Shown here piece after piece: positions 24,101-36,100 of a DNA stretch of 64,000 nucleotides (position 1 is its first letter; each line of letters begins with the position of its first letter). The DNA lies in assembly GCF_037038585.1 (NCBI RefSeq), contig NC_092524.1, positions 68,906,552 through 68,970,551 of the forward strand, written 5' to 3'. The DNA is from Patagioenas fasciata. Lineage: Eukaryota; Chordata; Aves; Columbiformes; Columbidae. The notes under the pieces were generated by a model. The model did no database searches and had not been told where the DNA came from. It saw only the letters and a program-made list of their open reading frames with translations. The translations under genes were made by a program, and so were the position numbers.

Positions 24101-27100
24101 ACCTTCTCTGCTCTTTCTGCACGTTGGTGGGCGAAGGAGAGGGCTGAAAGAATTGTAGAATCACAGGATGGTTTGGGTTGAAGGGACCTTCCAAGCTCAT
24201 CCATGAGCAGGGACATCTTCACCAGCTCAGGTTGCTCAGAGCCCCGTCCAGCCTGGCCTGGGATGTCTCCAGGGATGGTTCAGCCACCACCTCTCTGGAC
24301 AACATGGGCCAGGCTCTCACCACCCTGAGGGCCAACAATTTCTTCCTCATGTCCAGCCTGAATCTCCCTCCTTTAGTTTAAAACCACCACCTCTTATCCA
24401 ATCCCACCAGGCCCTGCTAAAATGCTGCAGTAGATCCCCCCAGCTCAGGAGAGAGCAGTGAGCCTTTCTGAGGCCATATTGTGTTTTTTGTCTGGAAAAC
24501 CTGCTGCATCCAAATTATCCACTTAATTCCTGCTGGCGTGGGATCATTGTGGGTTAGAAAAGCTGCCGGCAGGAGCCTGCGGTGCTAAATGCCGTGCTTG
24601 TGTGGTCCCGTGGTGTTGAGATGCGACCTGTGCTGTGGGATTATGGAAGCTCTGCTGTTATCATAGCTGTGCTGCTGAAAATTGGCAGTCAGCTCCCCAT
24701 TTGACCCAGGTGGCCAAAAAGGCCAACAGCATCCTGGCTTTTACCAGCACTGGTGTGGCCAGCAGGCCCAGGGCAGTGACCGAACCTGTGCTGGGCACTG
24801 GGGAGGCCAAACCTCAAATCCTGGGGTCAGTTTTAGGCCCCTCACAACATAAAAGCCCTTGAGGTGCTGGAGCCAGTTGAGAGAAGGGAATGGAGCTGGT
24901 GAGGGGCTGGAGCACAAGTGTGATGGGAGCGGCTGAGGGACCTGGGGGGTTCAGCTGGAGAACAGGAGCTGAGGGGAGACCTTCTGATCTCTGAACTGCC
25001 TGAAAGGAGCTTGGAGCCAGGGGGGTCGGGCTCTGGTCCCCAGGAACAAGCGCCAGGAGCAGAGGAAACGGCCTCAAGTTGCACCAGGGGAGGTTGAGGT
25101 TGGAGCTGGGGAACAATTTCTTCCCCAAAGGGCTGTGGGGCATTGGAACAGGCTGCCCAGGGCAGTGCTGGAGTCACCATCCCTGGAGGGTTGGACAGAC
25201 GGACATGAGGTTCTCAGGACATGGGGCAGGGACAGGGGTGGGTTATGGTTGGACTCAATGATCTCGAGGGGCTTTTCCAACCGAAACTATTTCATGACTT
25301 TTTGAGTGTCCATCTGCAGATTAATCTTTCCACACATGCAGAAATCTCTGTTGGCTCTATGTGGAGAAATTTTGGGTCAAGATGTGTTTAGGAGGCTGGG
25401 GCAGCTCTGCTGCGGTGCCTGTGGTAGTAGAGTGAGCTGGCAGAGCCACCATTGTGTCCTGGGCACGCTGTTTCCAAGCAAGAAAGACTTGCCTTGCTCT
25501 GGTGTCCTTGTTTGTTCTGCAGGAGTCATTCAGGTCCAGAAGGTGGGGGTCCCATCAAGCTTCCTGTGCTCACCTTATATGATTATAGTTGTTATAGAAC
25601 TATAACCTGTTCATTTTGTGTATGGCATAACACAGGTGCACTGAAACTGCGTTGTGATGAAGCTGGGATGGGAATGGGAAAAGGGAACTGATGAAATAAT
25701 ACTCCCAAATCATTATTACACTGAAATCATTCATTTTGCTTAAGGGTTTGTCTCATGTCACTTGTAAAAGTGAAATAAATAAAAATAATCTAAAAAAACC
25801 CACCACACAAAATCACAAATACACACAAGAACAATAAAGAAACAAAACCAACTGACCAACAAACCTTTTTAAAGGGAAAGGCCTTGTCTGCCTTATAAAT
25901 TGGGGAAGGTTTTGAAGAAGTAATCAATCAGTGGAATAATCAATGAAAGAAATAGCCCGCTTGCAATTTGCAAAGCTAATTTAGGGCTTGGAAGTTGCTG
26001 TTTGCTTCTCTCCTTTTCTTTCTGCTACAAATTTGTTTAATGGAAAAGCCTGAATTTCACTGGCTACTGCATAACAGTCTTTATCACAGCAGGAAATGAA
26101 GCTGAGCGCTACAGCATTCCTAGCAGGTGAAATCCATATAAGATGCGAATGCGTAAATCAAAATGTTCTGTAGAATATATGGAAATACGTAACAGAGAAA
26201 CGTTGAGAAAGCATCTATGTAGAACATTCTGTAGGAAATGAACCGTGTGGTCTGTGTTTTCCTGTTTGTAGGTGAGCCAATACGAAAAGCAGCTGAACGA
26301 GACAAAAACCCGCTGTGAAAAGGAGCAGGAGGAGCTGAGGCAGAAGTACGCTGGGGAGATGCACGTCATGGAAAAGCAGATAGCTGCCCTTACAAATCAA
26401 ATTGCAGAGCTGCAAGGAGAGGCAGCGCTGCTCAGGGAGCAGCAGGAAAAGCTTGGCTGTGAGCACAACGATGAGAAAAACAAACTAAAGCTGAGTTTCG
26501 CTGAGGAAAAAGCCAATTTGCAAGAACTACTGAGGCAGGAGCACGAAGAAGACGTCAGAGCCAGGCTGGAGGAGGTGAATGAGAAGTTCGGTCGAGAACG
26601 GGAAGAACTGATTCAAAACGGTGTCTGGGTGGAGGAAAAGATGAGGGGTTTGGTGCAGACGCTGCAGGAAGAGAAGGGAGAGCTGGAACGTGGCTTCCGC
26701 GAGCAGCTGGAGAGGATGGCGGAGCTGCATGCCCTGGAGAAGGAGAAGCTCCAACAGGAGCTGCTGAGGAAGCACCAGCAGGACCTGGAGGAGGAAAGGT
26801 GAGTGTCACCTCCGTGGCCTGGCGTGGTGGTCACCTCCGTGGCCTGGCGTGGTGGTCACCTCCGTGGCATGGTGAGCAAGGTGTAGTGCAGAAATCAGTC
26901 CCAATGTTTAATTCACCCATACTGATTGTCACCTGTGTTATTCCAGAGCACTGGGCTGCTATCCAGGGGCTTCTTCTCTGACCTTTCTCAGATATTTATA
27001 TTGATTTTTAGCTCACCCGGAGGGAGCAATAGTGTTAAAGCATAACCAGGCGTGATTAATTTTGAGCTCTGTTCAGGATCCCTGGGCTTTACAAGTCCTT

Positions 27101-30100
27101 GCTTTGTACTTTTAAAGCGTTTGGGTATTTGCAGTTGTTCTTTTCTGAAGAAATCAATGCTTTTTTAGCCAGGACTGAGTGTCAAAAGAAACTGAAATTG
27201 CCCCTGTGACAGGGAGAGGTGGGGGTAGGAATGATCTACCCCCACAAATCAGATTAATAGAAGGGCATATCTTGTACATGAAACCTTTTCTGAGGGTGTT
27301 TTGTGAGTTACAGTTTGCCAGTGCAATTAGACTTGTATTTTTGAGATTTCAACGACTTGCCCTAAATTTAACCTTGGCTCTCTGAAACATCCATCGAATC
27401 ACGCTTCATCTAAAACTCAGTGAAAAAGTAATTTTTCGGTTTATTTTATTGAGCCTGAAATGGCGTTTGAACCTCCAAGTTAGCCCAGAGTTTGGTAATA
27501 TGTTATGTTAACCGTGTTTAGGAATAAAATGGCAAGTGACTATAACAGAAGAGCATCTCATGCAGAAACTCAGTTTTCTGTCGACACACAAACACTTGTG
27601 AGTAAATATGAAGAAAGGATCCAAAACCTAGAAGGACGTCACCAGCGAGAGCTGCGTGAACTGGCCGAGCAGCAAAGAGAGGAGAGGTCGCGGTGGGAGT
27701 TGGAGAAGGATGAGGTTGCTGAAGCCCACGAGCGACTGAAGGCGAGTCTGGCAAATGAAAAAGCCGTTTCAACTGCCCTGAGCCTGGAGAAAGATCTCCT
27801 GGAGAAGAACTTCAAGGAAGAAGTGAACAAGCTCGTGTGCGACAGAGAGCAGCTTCAGAAGGAGCTGCAGGACCTGAGGAGCGCTGCTGAGGAGCAAGAG
27901 AAAGAGCTGAACGATAAAATGACGCAGCTCCAAAAGGACCACGAAAAAGAGCTGAAGAACAAAGACGAGCGTATATCCGTGGTGGAGGAAAATGGGAAGC
28001 TGGTTAGGCAAAAGCTGGAGAGACTCAACAGTGAACACAAGCAAGAGAAAGAAGACCTCAATTCCAAACTTCTTGCTTTGGAGAGTTTAAACCGAGACAT
28101 TTGTGTAAGAGCAGAAACTGAAAAGGCCGAGCTGAGTCTGGAAATCTCAGACCTTCAAGGGAAAATACAGAAATTGCAGTGGGAGACCTGTAGCTTTTCG
28201 GCTCTACAAAATCATTATAGGCTCCTGGAAAATGAGTATGCAAAAGCAAAGAGCAAAATCGCTGCTTTCCCTGGTGCGGCGCCTCTGGGAGATGATGCGG
28301 ATGTCTTCTTAAACCTGCAGAAGGTGCACGAGCGAGCGGTGAAGGAAAACGTGCGGATGGCGGCCGAGATCCTGAGGCTGCAGCACAGGCTGCGGGTGAC
28401 GGAGCGGGAGCCCCTGCGGCCCCCCAGCTCCAGCTCAGAACCATCTCAGCCGCCGGATGACACAGATCCCGTTTTCGAAGGGTTGCCCAGCGATTGTGAA
28501 GATGCAGAGGAAGGAACGGATTCAAATGTCCTCCTCCTTTTGGAGGCTGATGCCACAGACCCGGAAGAAATGAGTGAGATTGATTCAGATTTGGAGAAAC
28601 CATTTGCTCAAGCCCAAGCAGGTGGCCGTGTCCTTGAGGTACAGATGCAAGGAAGGAAGGCAGCGCTGGGAGCTGATGGCAATCAGGATCGTGATGAAAA
28701 TCAAGAGCTGATTTCTTGGGTGCCTCTGCTGCAAGAAAATAAAGACCTTGAGAAAACTCTTGAGCGAGCACCCAGACCAAAAACGCTACACAGGGATGTG
28801 AAACAGCAGAAGGTTCACCTGCTAAATCACAGAGTAGCTCCCAAAAATAAAGGGTTGGTTTCTGATGCTTTGAAGCTGCAAGTTGAGCTTGAGAAGGCTG
28901 AAGAACTGAGTGAAGCCCCGGTCCAGCTCGATCGCGCTCCTGGGTTGGCAAATGGTGACTTGAAAAGCGTAATAGCTCAGCTTTGGACAAGGGTGAAAGA
29001 GTTAGAAGGCAGATCAACGGCACAGGCTCAACTTCTGTTGCTACACGAAGAAATTCAGGAAGAAAATGAGGATCTGAAATCTCAAATGATAGAGTTAGTC
29101 GAAAAAAATAGAGTGCTAGAAGACAACCTGCGTAGGCTGAGCAGCCTTCATTGCCAACTAGAAGGAAGTAAACTGGAAAGTATTAAACTCAGAGAGGAAA
29201 ACACAGAGGTCCTCCAAGATGTCCAAGAACAAGATACTCAAGGGAACGTCACTGCACACAATGACAAGTTAAGGCTGCAGTGCCAGCTGGGGAAACTGGA
29301 AGAACACGGAGCCATGTCTACAGGTCAGCAAGGCAAACGTGCCCAAAGCAACAGCGCGGTGACAGAAACGTCGTCGGAAAAGAGGGACCTGCTGGAACCC
29401 GACAGAAAGCTGAAGGAGAAAACAGCTGCTGGGCTCAAGCCCAAGGAGGAGAGGAACACCGTGCCGCACGGCTTGCAAAGCACGTGCGCTGAGCTGCAGC
29501 AAAAAGTTGATCTTTTGAGGTAACGTACTCTTAGAAACAAACCCCAAAACACTGTGGGAAACGTGGCGGCCCCACGGGAACCAAATCTAAAAAACTAACC
29601 TAGCGTCCCGCTCATCGCTTCGTAGCCGCCTCCTGCTGCTCGGCAGCTGCATTAACCATGGTAGTTTAACTCTGGTTAGAAACCGGTGCCTTGGACTCTA
29701 ACAGTGGACAGGCTGATTAATCGTGGATAACGGCGGTTGAAATAAACCTGTGAGACTCACTCCTCTCTGAGCGTGGCCTAACACTGTATGGTAAACCAGG
29801 AGCAACCCGCCAGCTCTTCTGTCTGTGGATGTTGTCACCTTCGCAATGTGTAGCTGATGGTGCATCAGAAACCCCTGTGTTTTTGTGTCCAAAATACCAC
29901 GGTAACATTTCCAGAATGCTTTTAGCTTTTACTAATATCACCTCTTCACTTGGTCTGTGCCTTTCTGATACTGAATGTTACTTGGAATGCTGAAAGTGCT
30001 TCTATTTTTCCCAATATTTAAGTTAATACTACAGAATTACGGTAACTTTTTGCCCAGCGGGAGCACTTAAGTGTTAGGAATCCATCAGGTGTGTGATATG

Positions 30101-33100
30101 GTAACCGCAAGGATTATTTTGGAGGCCATAAAGTGCCTGCAAGTGGCTTAATTATTGTTCAGCACCAGCTTCCTGCAGGAAATTGGGGTTTTTTTTGGGT
30201 ATTGCACCATGGTTAAGTTATTTTTTCCAGTCGTCTCAGGACAGAAAAAGCACTTTAACACTGCTCTTCCCAGCATGCTGGGTTCTAGAAACGGCTGGGG
30301 AAACAGCCCACTCTTCTAGGAGTCTGCATATTTTGGTGTTAAGCTGGTTAAAGTTATGTCCTTTGTAACTTAAGGACTGAAAGACATAGAATCACAGAAT
30401 CCCAGAATGTGAGGGGTTGGAAGGGCCCTGGAAAGCTCATCCAGTGCAATCCCCCCATGGAGCAGGAACACCCAGCTGAGGTTCCACAGGAAGGTGTCCA
30501 GGCGGGTTTGAATGGCTGCACAGAAGGAGACTCCACAACCTCCCTGGGCAGCCTGGGCCAGGCTCTGACACCCTCACCAGGAACAAGTTGCTTCTCAAAT
30601 TCAAGTGGAACCTTTTGTGTTCCAGTTTGTACCCATTACCCCTTGTCCTACCATTGGTTGTCACCGAGAAGAGCCTGGCTCCATCCTCCTGACACTCCCG
30701 CTTTCCATATTGATCCCCATTAATGAGTCCCCCCTCAGTCTCCTCTTCTCCGGCTCCAGAGCCCCAGCTCCCTCAGCCTTTCCTCACACGGGAGATGCTC
30801 CACTCCCTTCAGCATCTTGGTGGCTGCGCTGGACTCTCTCCAGCAGTTCCCTGTCCTTCTGGAACTGAGGGGCCACAACTGGACACAAGATTCCAGGTGT
30901 GGTCTCCCCAGGGCAGAGCAGAGGGGCAGGGGAACCTCTCTGACCTACTGACCACCCCCTTCTAACCCACCCCAGGTACCATTGGCCTTCCTGGCCACAA
31001 GGGCCCAGTGCTGGCTCATGCTCACCCTGCTGTCCCCAGGACCCCCAGGTCCCTTTCCCCTACGCTGTGAAACTTTTACTAGGTATCTTAGATTTATAAC
31101 TAACTTTAGCTGTACAAAAACATGCATGAAAAGCCCCTTTTTCAAGGATCTGGGAAGCACTCTTACTAAATGAAATGTAAAATCTGGGTACAGTTTATAC
31201 ATAAAATAAGTCAATTGTAGCTTTGTGTTGAAATATTACAAGTAGTTTAGGCTTTTAGGGATTTTTCTCCCTGTGGGCCTAGATGATCTAATAGAGTTTA
31301 CGCTTGTCTCTCTGCCACAGGTGTGAAGCCGAGAAGCTCAGGGAAGAAAATACTGTTCTGAAAAACGAGGTGACTTTATTAAATGAGGAAGGCAACGCTT
31401 CCAGCCTGAAGCTGAGGGAGCTGAATGGATCCCGAGAAGAAATGCGGTAAGAGTTCAGCGGGACCTGCACCACATCTGCACCTTCGGGCTCTCCCTGAGG
31501 TGCTGGCAGGATGGTCGCATCCCTTTTCTTAAAGCTCCTTGGTGTGTTAGATGTTCTACAAAACCTGAAATGGGGTTATTCTATGGTGCCTTTGGAAATC
31601 CAACCAGCTGCCAGTTTATTTGTTGTCCTTTTCCCTGCTGTGATTTGTCCTGCCTGTTCCTAGAGCCAAAGCAGGGGCTTAAATGTAGGGGTTGAGATGA
31701 CCCAGTGACACATGCAAACCAGGAGCTACTTATGAGCTGACCTGATGTGATTATTCTGGTTTCAGCCACGGCAGGGCTTGTTGGGCTGGGTTATGTCAAA
31801 AAACAGCCCGTTCTCGTAGACGTGTATATTAAGAAGTGACCCTCGTATTAATGAGCTGCCTTTCTTTCCTTAGGCAAAAGATAGAGACCGTGAGAAAGGA
31901 GAAGGTGGCTGTACAGAAGATGGTTGACAACCTGAAAAAGCAGGTATACGACTTCTGCAGAAATCATCACTGTATAAAAGCTGTTCCTTAGACGGCCACA
32001 AAGGCAACCAAAAATGACCACTATATACATTTAATTTCTTGATAGATGTTCTCATTAATTCTTTGGGATTGATATGAGGCTTGTTTGACCTAAACAGAAG
32101 ACAACTGCAATGCTGCTGTAATTATCTTGCTTACAGACTTGAGAACGCTTTTGTAAAGTTTATTTAATAGAAATATAAAGTTGAAAATCTTTATTTTGTA
32201 GTCTCTGTGTGTAATGCTTATGGGAAACAGAGGTTATGTGAGTCAGCCTCTATTTACTTCCCAGCGAGCTGGCTCCAGGAGTCCTGTCAGCCCTGACCAT
32301 TTGCTCATATCCGTGAGACTGCAACTTTTATTTTAAGGGTGGTTTGTTATGCTAAACTGCAAGGTAAAAGGTTTAAGTAGCTCTTACATCCTTGTCCCTC
32401 TTGTTATTGCTTTGTAAAACTCTGCTTGCTCAGAATAATCCACTGGCTCACCAGCACAACCCTCGAAATGGGAAGGAGGAACACGGTGCTTTGCCAGATG
32501 ACTGGTACCATAACTGCTATAATTAAGGCCAATTATGAGAAATTAACAATTTGTAAGGCTGACCATCAGGTAGATTCCTACTCCTAAATATGCTTCTACT
32601 TGATTTGGCAGATAATTAGAGCCTGAAGCAAGTTAAACAGCTACAGGGAAATAAGTGGTGCTACAGAGAAGAGAGTAGAGTTAATAGCTGTGCCCCGCTG
32701 CTCAGAGTCACCCTTAAACTGGAGTGACACTTGGCACTTCTTTTAATCATCTTTAGAAAGGAAATGTTTTAAAATCTCATCTCTGGTGTAAATGCAGTCA
32801 TTGCTGACACTACTGTCCCAATCCAGGTAGCAGATCTGAAGACCAGGAACCAGCAGCTGGACTCTGAAAATACAGAACTGAGCCAGAGGAACTCCAAAAA
32901 TCAAGCAGATGTGCAGGATCTGAACCAACAGCTGGCGAGGGTGCTCAAGCAGAAGGAAAGGGAGGCGGGCAAGTGTACGCTGGAAGAATGGGAAAAGGAG
33001 AGACTGGTACTCAAAGAGGAACTGGAGAACTCCAAAGTGAAGGTAGGAGCTTACACTGTGTCTAAGGGGATGAGACAACTGAACTTTTAGGAGATGCTGT

Positions 33101-36100
33101 GGAATGAGCGTCCTTTTCTTGAGCTTTCCAGGGTCTTTCAAAGCTGAACTTTCCTAAGTGTGATCTGCAAACGTACTTGTGTGCGGCAGTGGGAGGGGAA
33201 AGCGTAGCAACAGCCAAAAGCAGCCAGGTAGAAGTGTGGGGGTTTGTCCTGAAAACGGAGCTTAGTGATGTTCAATATTTACCTGCGTTTTCCAGCCTGC
33301 CTGTTCCGTTCAGTCCAGTGCCATCCCAGCTCACACCCGTGTCACGGCTTGCAGCATCCTCTGGTTAACCTTTGTCACTCTGCACGTCTCCTAAGTTGAA
33401 GCCTTATACTTTTTGCAGTTATCAACTATGGTGTCTTCCCTGGAGATGGAGCTGTCAAAAATGAAGGTCCAGGCTCATCTATTGGAGCAGGAGAACCACA
33501 TGCTCAAGCAGGAACTTGAGAAGACAAAGCAGGTACGGTGTTCTATTTGAGTGCCATCAGATACCGCTGGCTGGCTCTTAATGTGCCCTGCGCTCTTGCC
33601 CGAGTTGGAAATAGCTGATTTATTTAAAGAAAGGTCATAACAGTGGGGGAACATAAAACCTCTTGAAACAGTCTCTTGGTACAATGCAGAATTGTTCAAA
33701 TAAGGTTTGTTTCCCCTGGCCTTCGCCAAAAGGTCTCCCAGAGTAGTGGATCTTGCAAAGCCAGGCTTTGACAATGAAGGTTTAAAGCTCTAATTTAGGA
33801 ATGGACACAGCTTTTCTAGTTTGTGCACACGGTATAGGCAGGGGAACATTTTCCCTGTGTACCTGGTGATACCCATGTAGCTCCATTCAAGGATGGAGCG
33901 TTTCCTCTCAGAGATAATTCCTATTGCTAAACCCATCTGGAGATTGACATCTCACAGCTTCTGAGGATCATTTCCTGGAGTGTTTGGTTATCACCTGTGT
34001 AAACGTGGTTCAATCCGCTGTAAATATATGCTAATAAACATAGATAATGAAGGCTACAAATGTTAGCTCTCCTGATTAGGGCCCCACAAAGTAATTTCCT
34101 TTACAGCATCAAGCACTCATTTGATGCACCCAATGCTTAGGATTGATAATGGTCTTAAAAAGCAAAGGCAGATGAGGCCTATTCAGTGAAGAGTGGATTG
34201 TGGCTTGAATGTAATTAAAGACAGAAGATTGAGCGAGCAAAGACAGAGCAGCATGGGAGAAGGCAGAGTGTTAAGCTGAAGCGCTGTATCAAATAGGAAA
34301 AGGATCAGAAGTCAGGACTATGGTATTTCTTTTGCATGCAAAATTTGGAAACAGCACAGAAATGCAGCTGTGAGGGGTTTGTTTCCCACAGCTGCCCAGA
34401 TGTCCCGACCTCTCGGACCTTCAGAATGAAGTTTCGAGCTTAATTACTAAAAATGAAAAGCTGCAGAAAGAGAAGGAAGCCCTGAGTGAGGAATTAAACA
34501 GATGCATTGATAAGGTGAGAACGAACTGCAAATCCGCGGTGCTACCTACATGCTATAGTGGGCTGTTGAAATTCTTATATCAGTATCTGTATCACTCTAA
34601 CTTGTAAAAACACTTTGGATTTTATTGTTTTACCTTCAAGCCAGATAAAGGCTTAGTTGCCTCTGTCTTTTTTTTCCTAGCTGGTTTTAGAGAGAAAGCT
34701 TAGATTGGGGAGGTCAGCTTTGCTTTACTTTCATTATATAGAAAATTCCAACCATTGCAAAGAACAGAGGCCTGGATATAAATATTGCAGGTGGGACAAG
34801 GAAGACAGTGTTATTGTGCTTTTATTGCAACTCTAACATATTCTGATGGTGAACTTGAGCAGCGTAACTGATACGCACACTATAAATAATGATCTCATTG
34901 TGTGGAGATTCGGGCTGAAGGGTTTTTTTGCTCTCCCGCAATTTTCCCTGCGTAGCTGTAACTCCCTCTGGCTTAACACTTGAGTCAAATTGAGTTAAAT
35001 CCGGAATGAGTCGGGCTTACCGATGTAATCTTATTTCAGGTAGCTCAAGTAAGCTGCTTAGAGAACGCAATCGGCAGCTTGAAGCAGGAGCAGAAGACCT
35101 GGGAACAGCAGAGCCAGACCCTGAAAACACAGCTCGCCGTGTCACAAGAAAAGGTATAACAGTGGGTTTTATTATAGCCTGAGATCAAAAGCACTTTTAA
35201 AATCTTTCAGTGCCTTTTTTTCATAAGAAACGGCCATCTCCTAATGGGTGCGAAGATGTCACGCAGCTAAGAATGGCCGCTTTGATGGGCTTTCCAAGTG
35301 ACATTCTTAAAGGACAAGAGGCAACTTGTTAAATGCAATGAGGGATGTTTTTCCCTGAGAATGAGCTATGTTGTTGTGCATCTAAAAGTTCCTTTTGCCA
35401 ATTCATTCTGCCTGGTTATTCCTAAAATATTGCAGGGCCTCTGCTCTTCTGTCCATGGCTCATCTCTCTACCAGGCGGGGGAAAATGGCTTTTAGCTGGG
35501 CTGATGACACTTGAGGTTTCTTGTTGGCCGTGGGCCATGAGGAAGAATAAATAATTCAAGAGAAATCTTCTCTTCCCAGCATGTCACAATAAATATACGG
35601 GGTGGAAGGTGTCTCTGAATGCAATATCATTGCTGTATTCAGAGTCACAGAATGGACTGGGTTGGGAAAGACCTCAGAGATCATCAAGTCCAACCCTTGG
35701 TCCAACTCCAGTCCATTGACCAGATCGGTTCCTAATTTGGAACAGAAAGTCAGAAAAACATTTAGCATTTTTAAAGGGGGCTGTCAAAGCCCCTTTGAGT
35801 TAAAACCTCTTCGATCCGCGAACCTAAATGTGGGTGATTTGTGGTGCATACACATCCTAGCAAACCAAAGTTAGAAGTGTTGGTCCAGTGAAGGCCAAGC
35901 TGTGTGTTCCTGCTCTTTGACAGGTTCAGAGTCTTGACGAAACGCTGCAAAACGCCAACCTTCAAATGTCCCGACTCCAATCGGACTTACGGGCGAGCCA
36001 ACAGGAGAAGGAGGCTCTGAAACAAGAAGTGATGTCTTTGCACAAGCAACTGCAGAATGCCAATGAAAAGGTAACGGCTTCGGGTGCCTCGGGGTCAGCC

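Larger units (their letters stand above)
23989..26271 (+). other. NIN: NIN intron, 2.3 kb
   Basis: Filled largely by two oppositely oriented CR1 copies, followed by a CA/A-rich low-complexity stretch (about 25790-25870) and AT-rich sequence. Confidence 0.7.

Noticed and set aside
28058..29023. 321-residue minus-strand ORF
   Set aside because: It lies antisense to the large NIN exon, whose plus-strand frame matches ninein at both ends and has correct splice sites; the reverse frame is a shadow.
30405..30870. ORFs of 75-104 residues in the 30.4 and 44 kb CR1 copies
   Set aside because: The same peptides recur in every copy of this CR1 subfamily and are not in the CR1 reverse-transcriptase frame.
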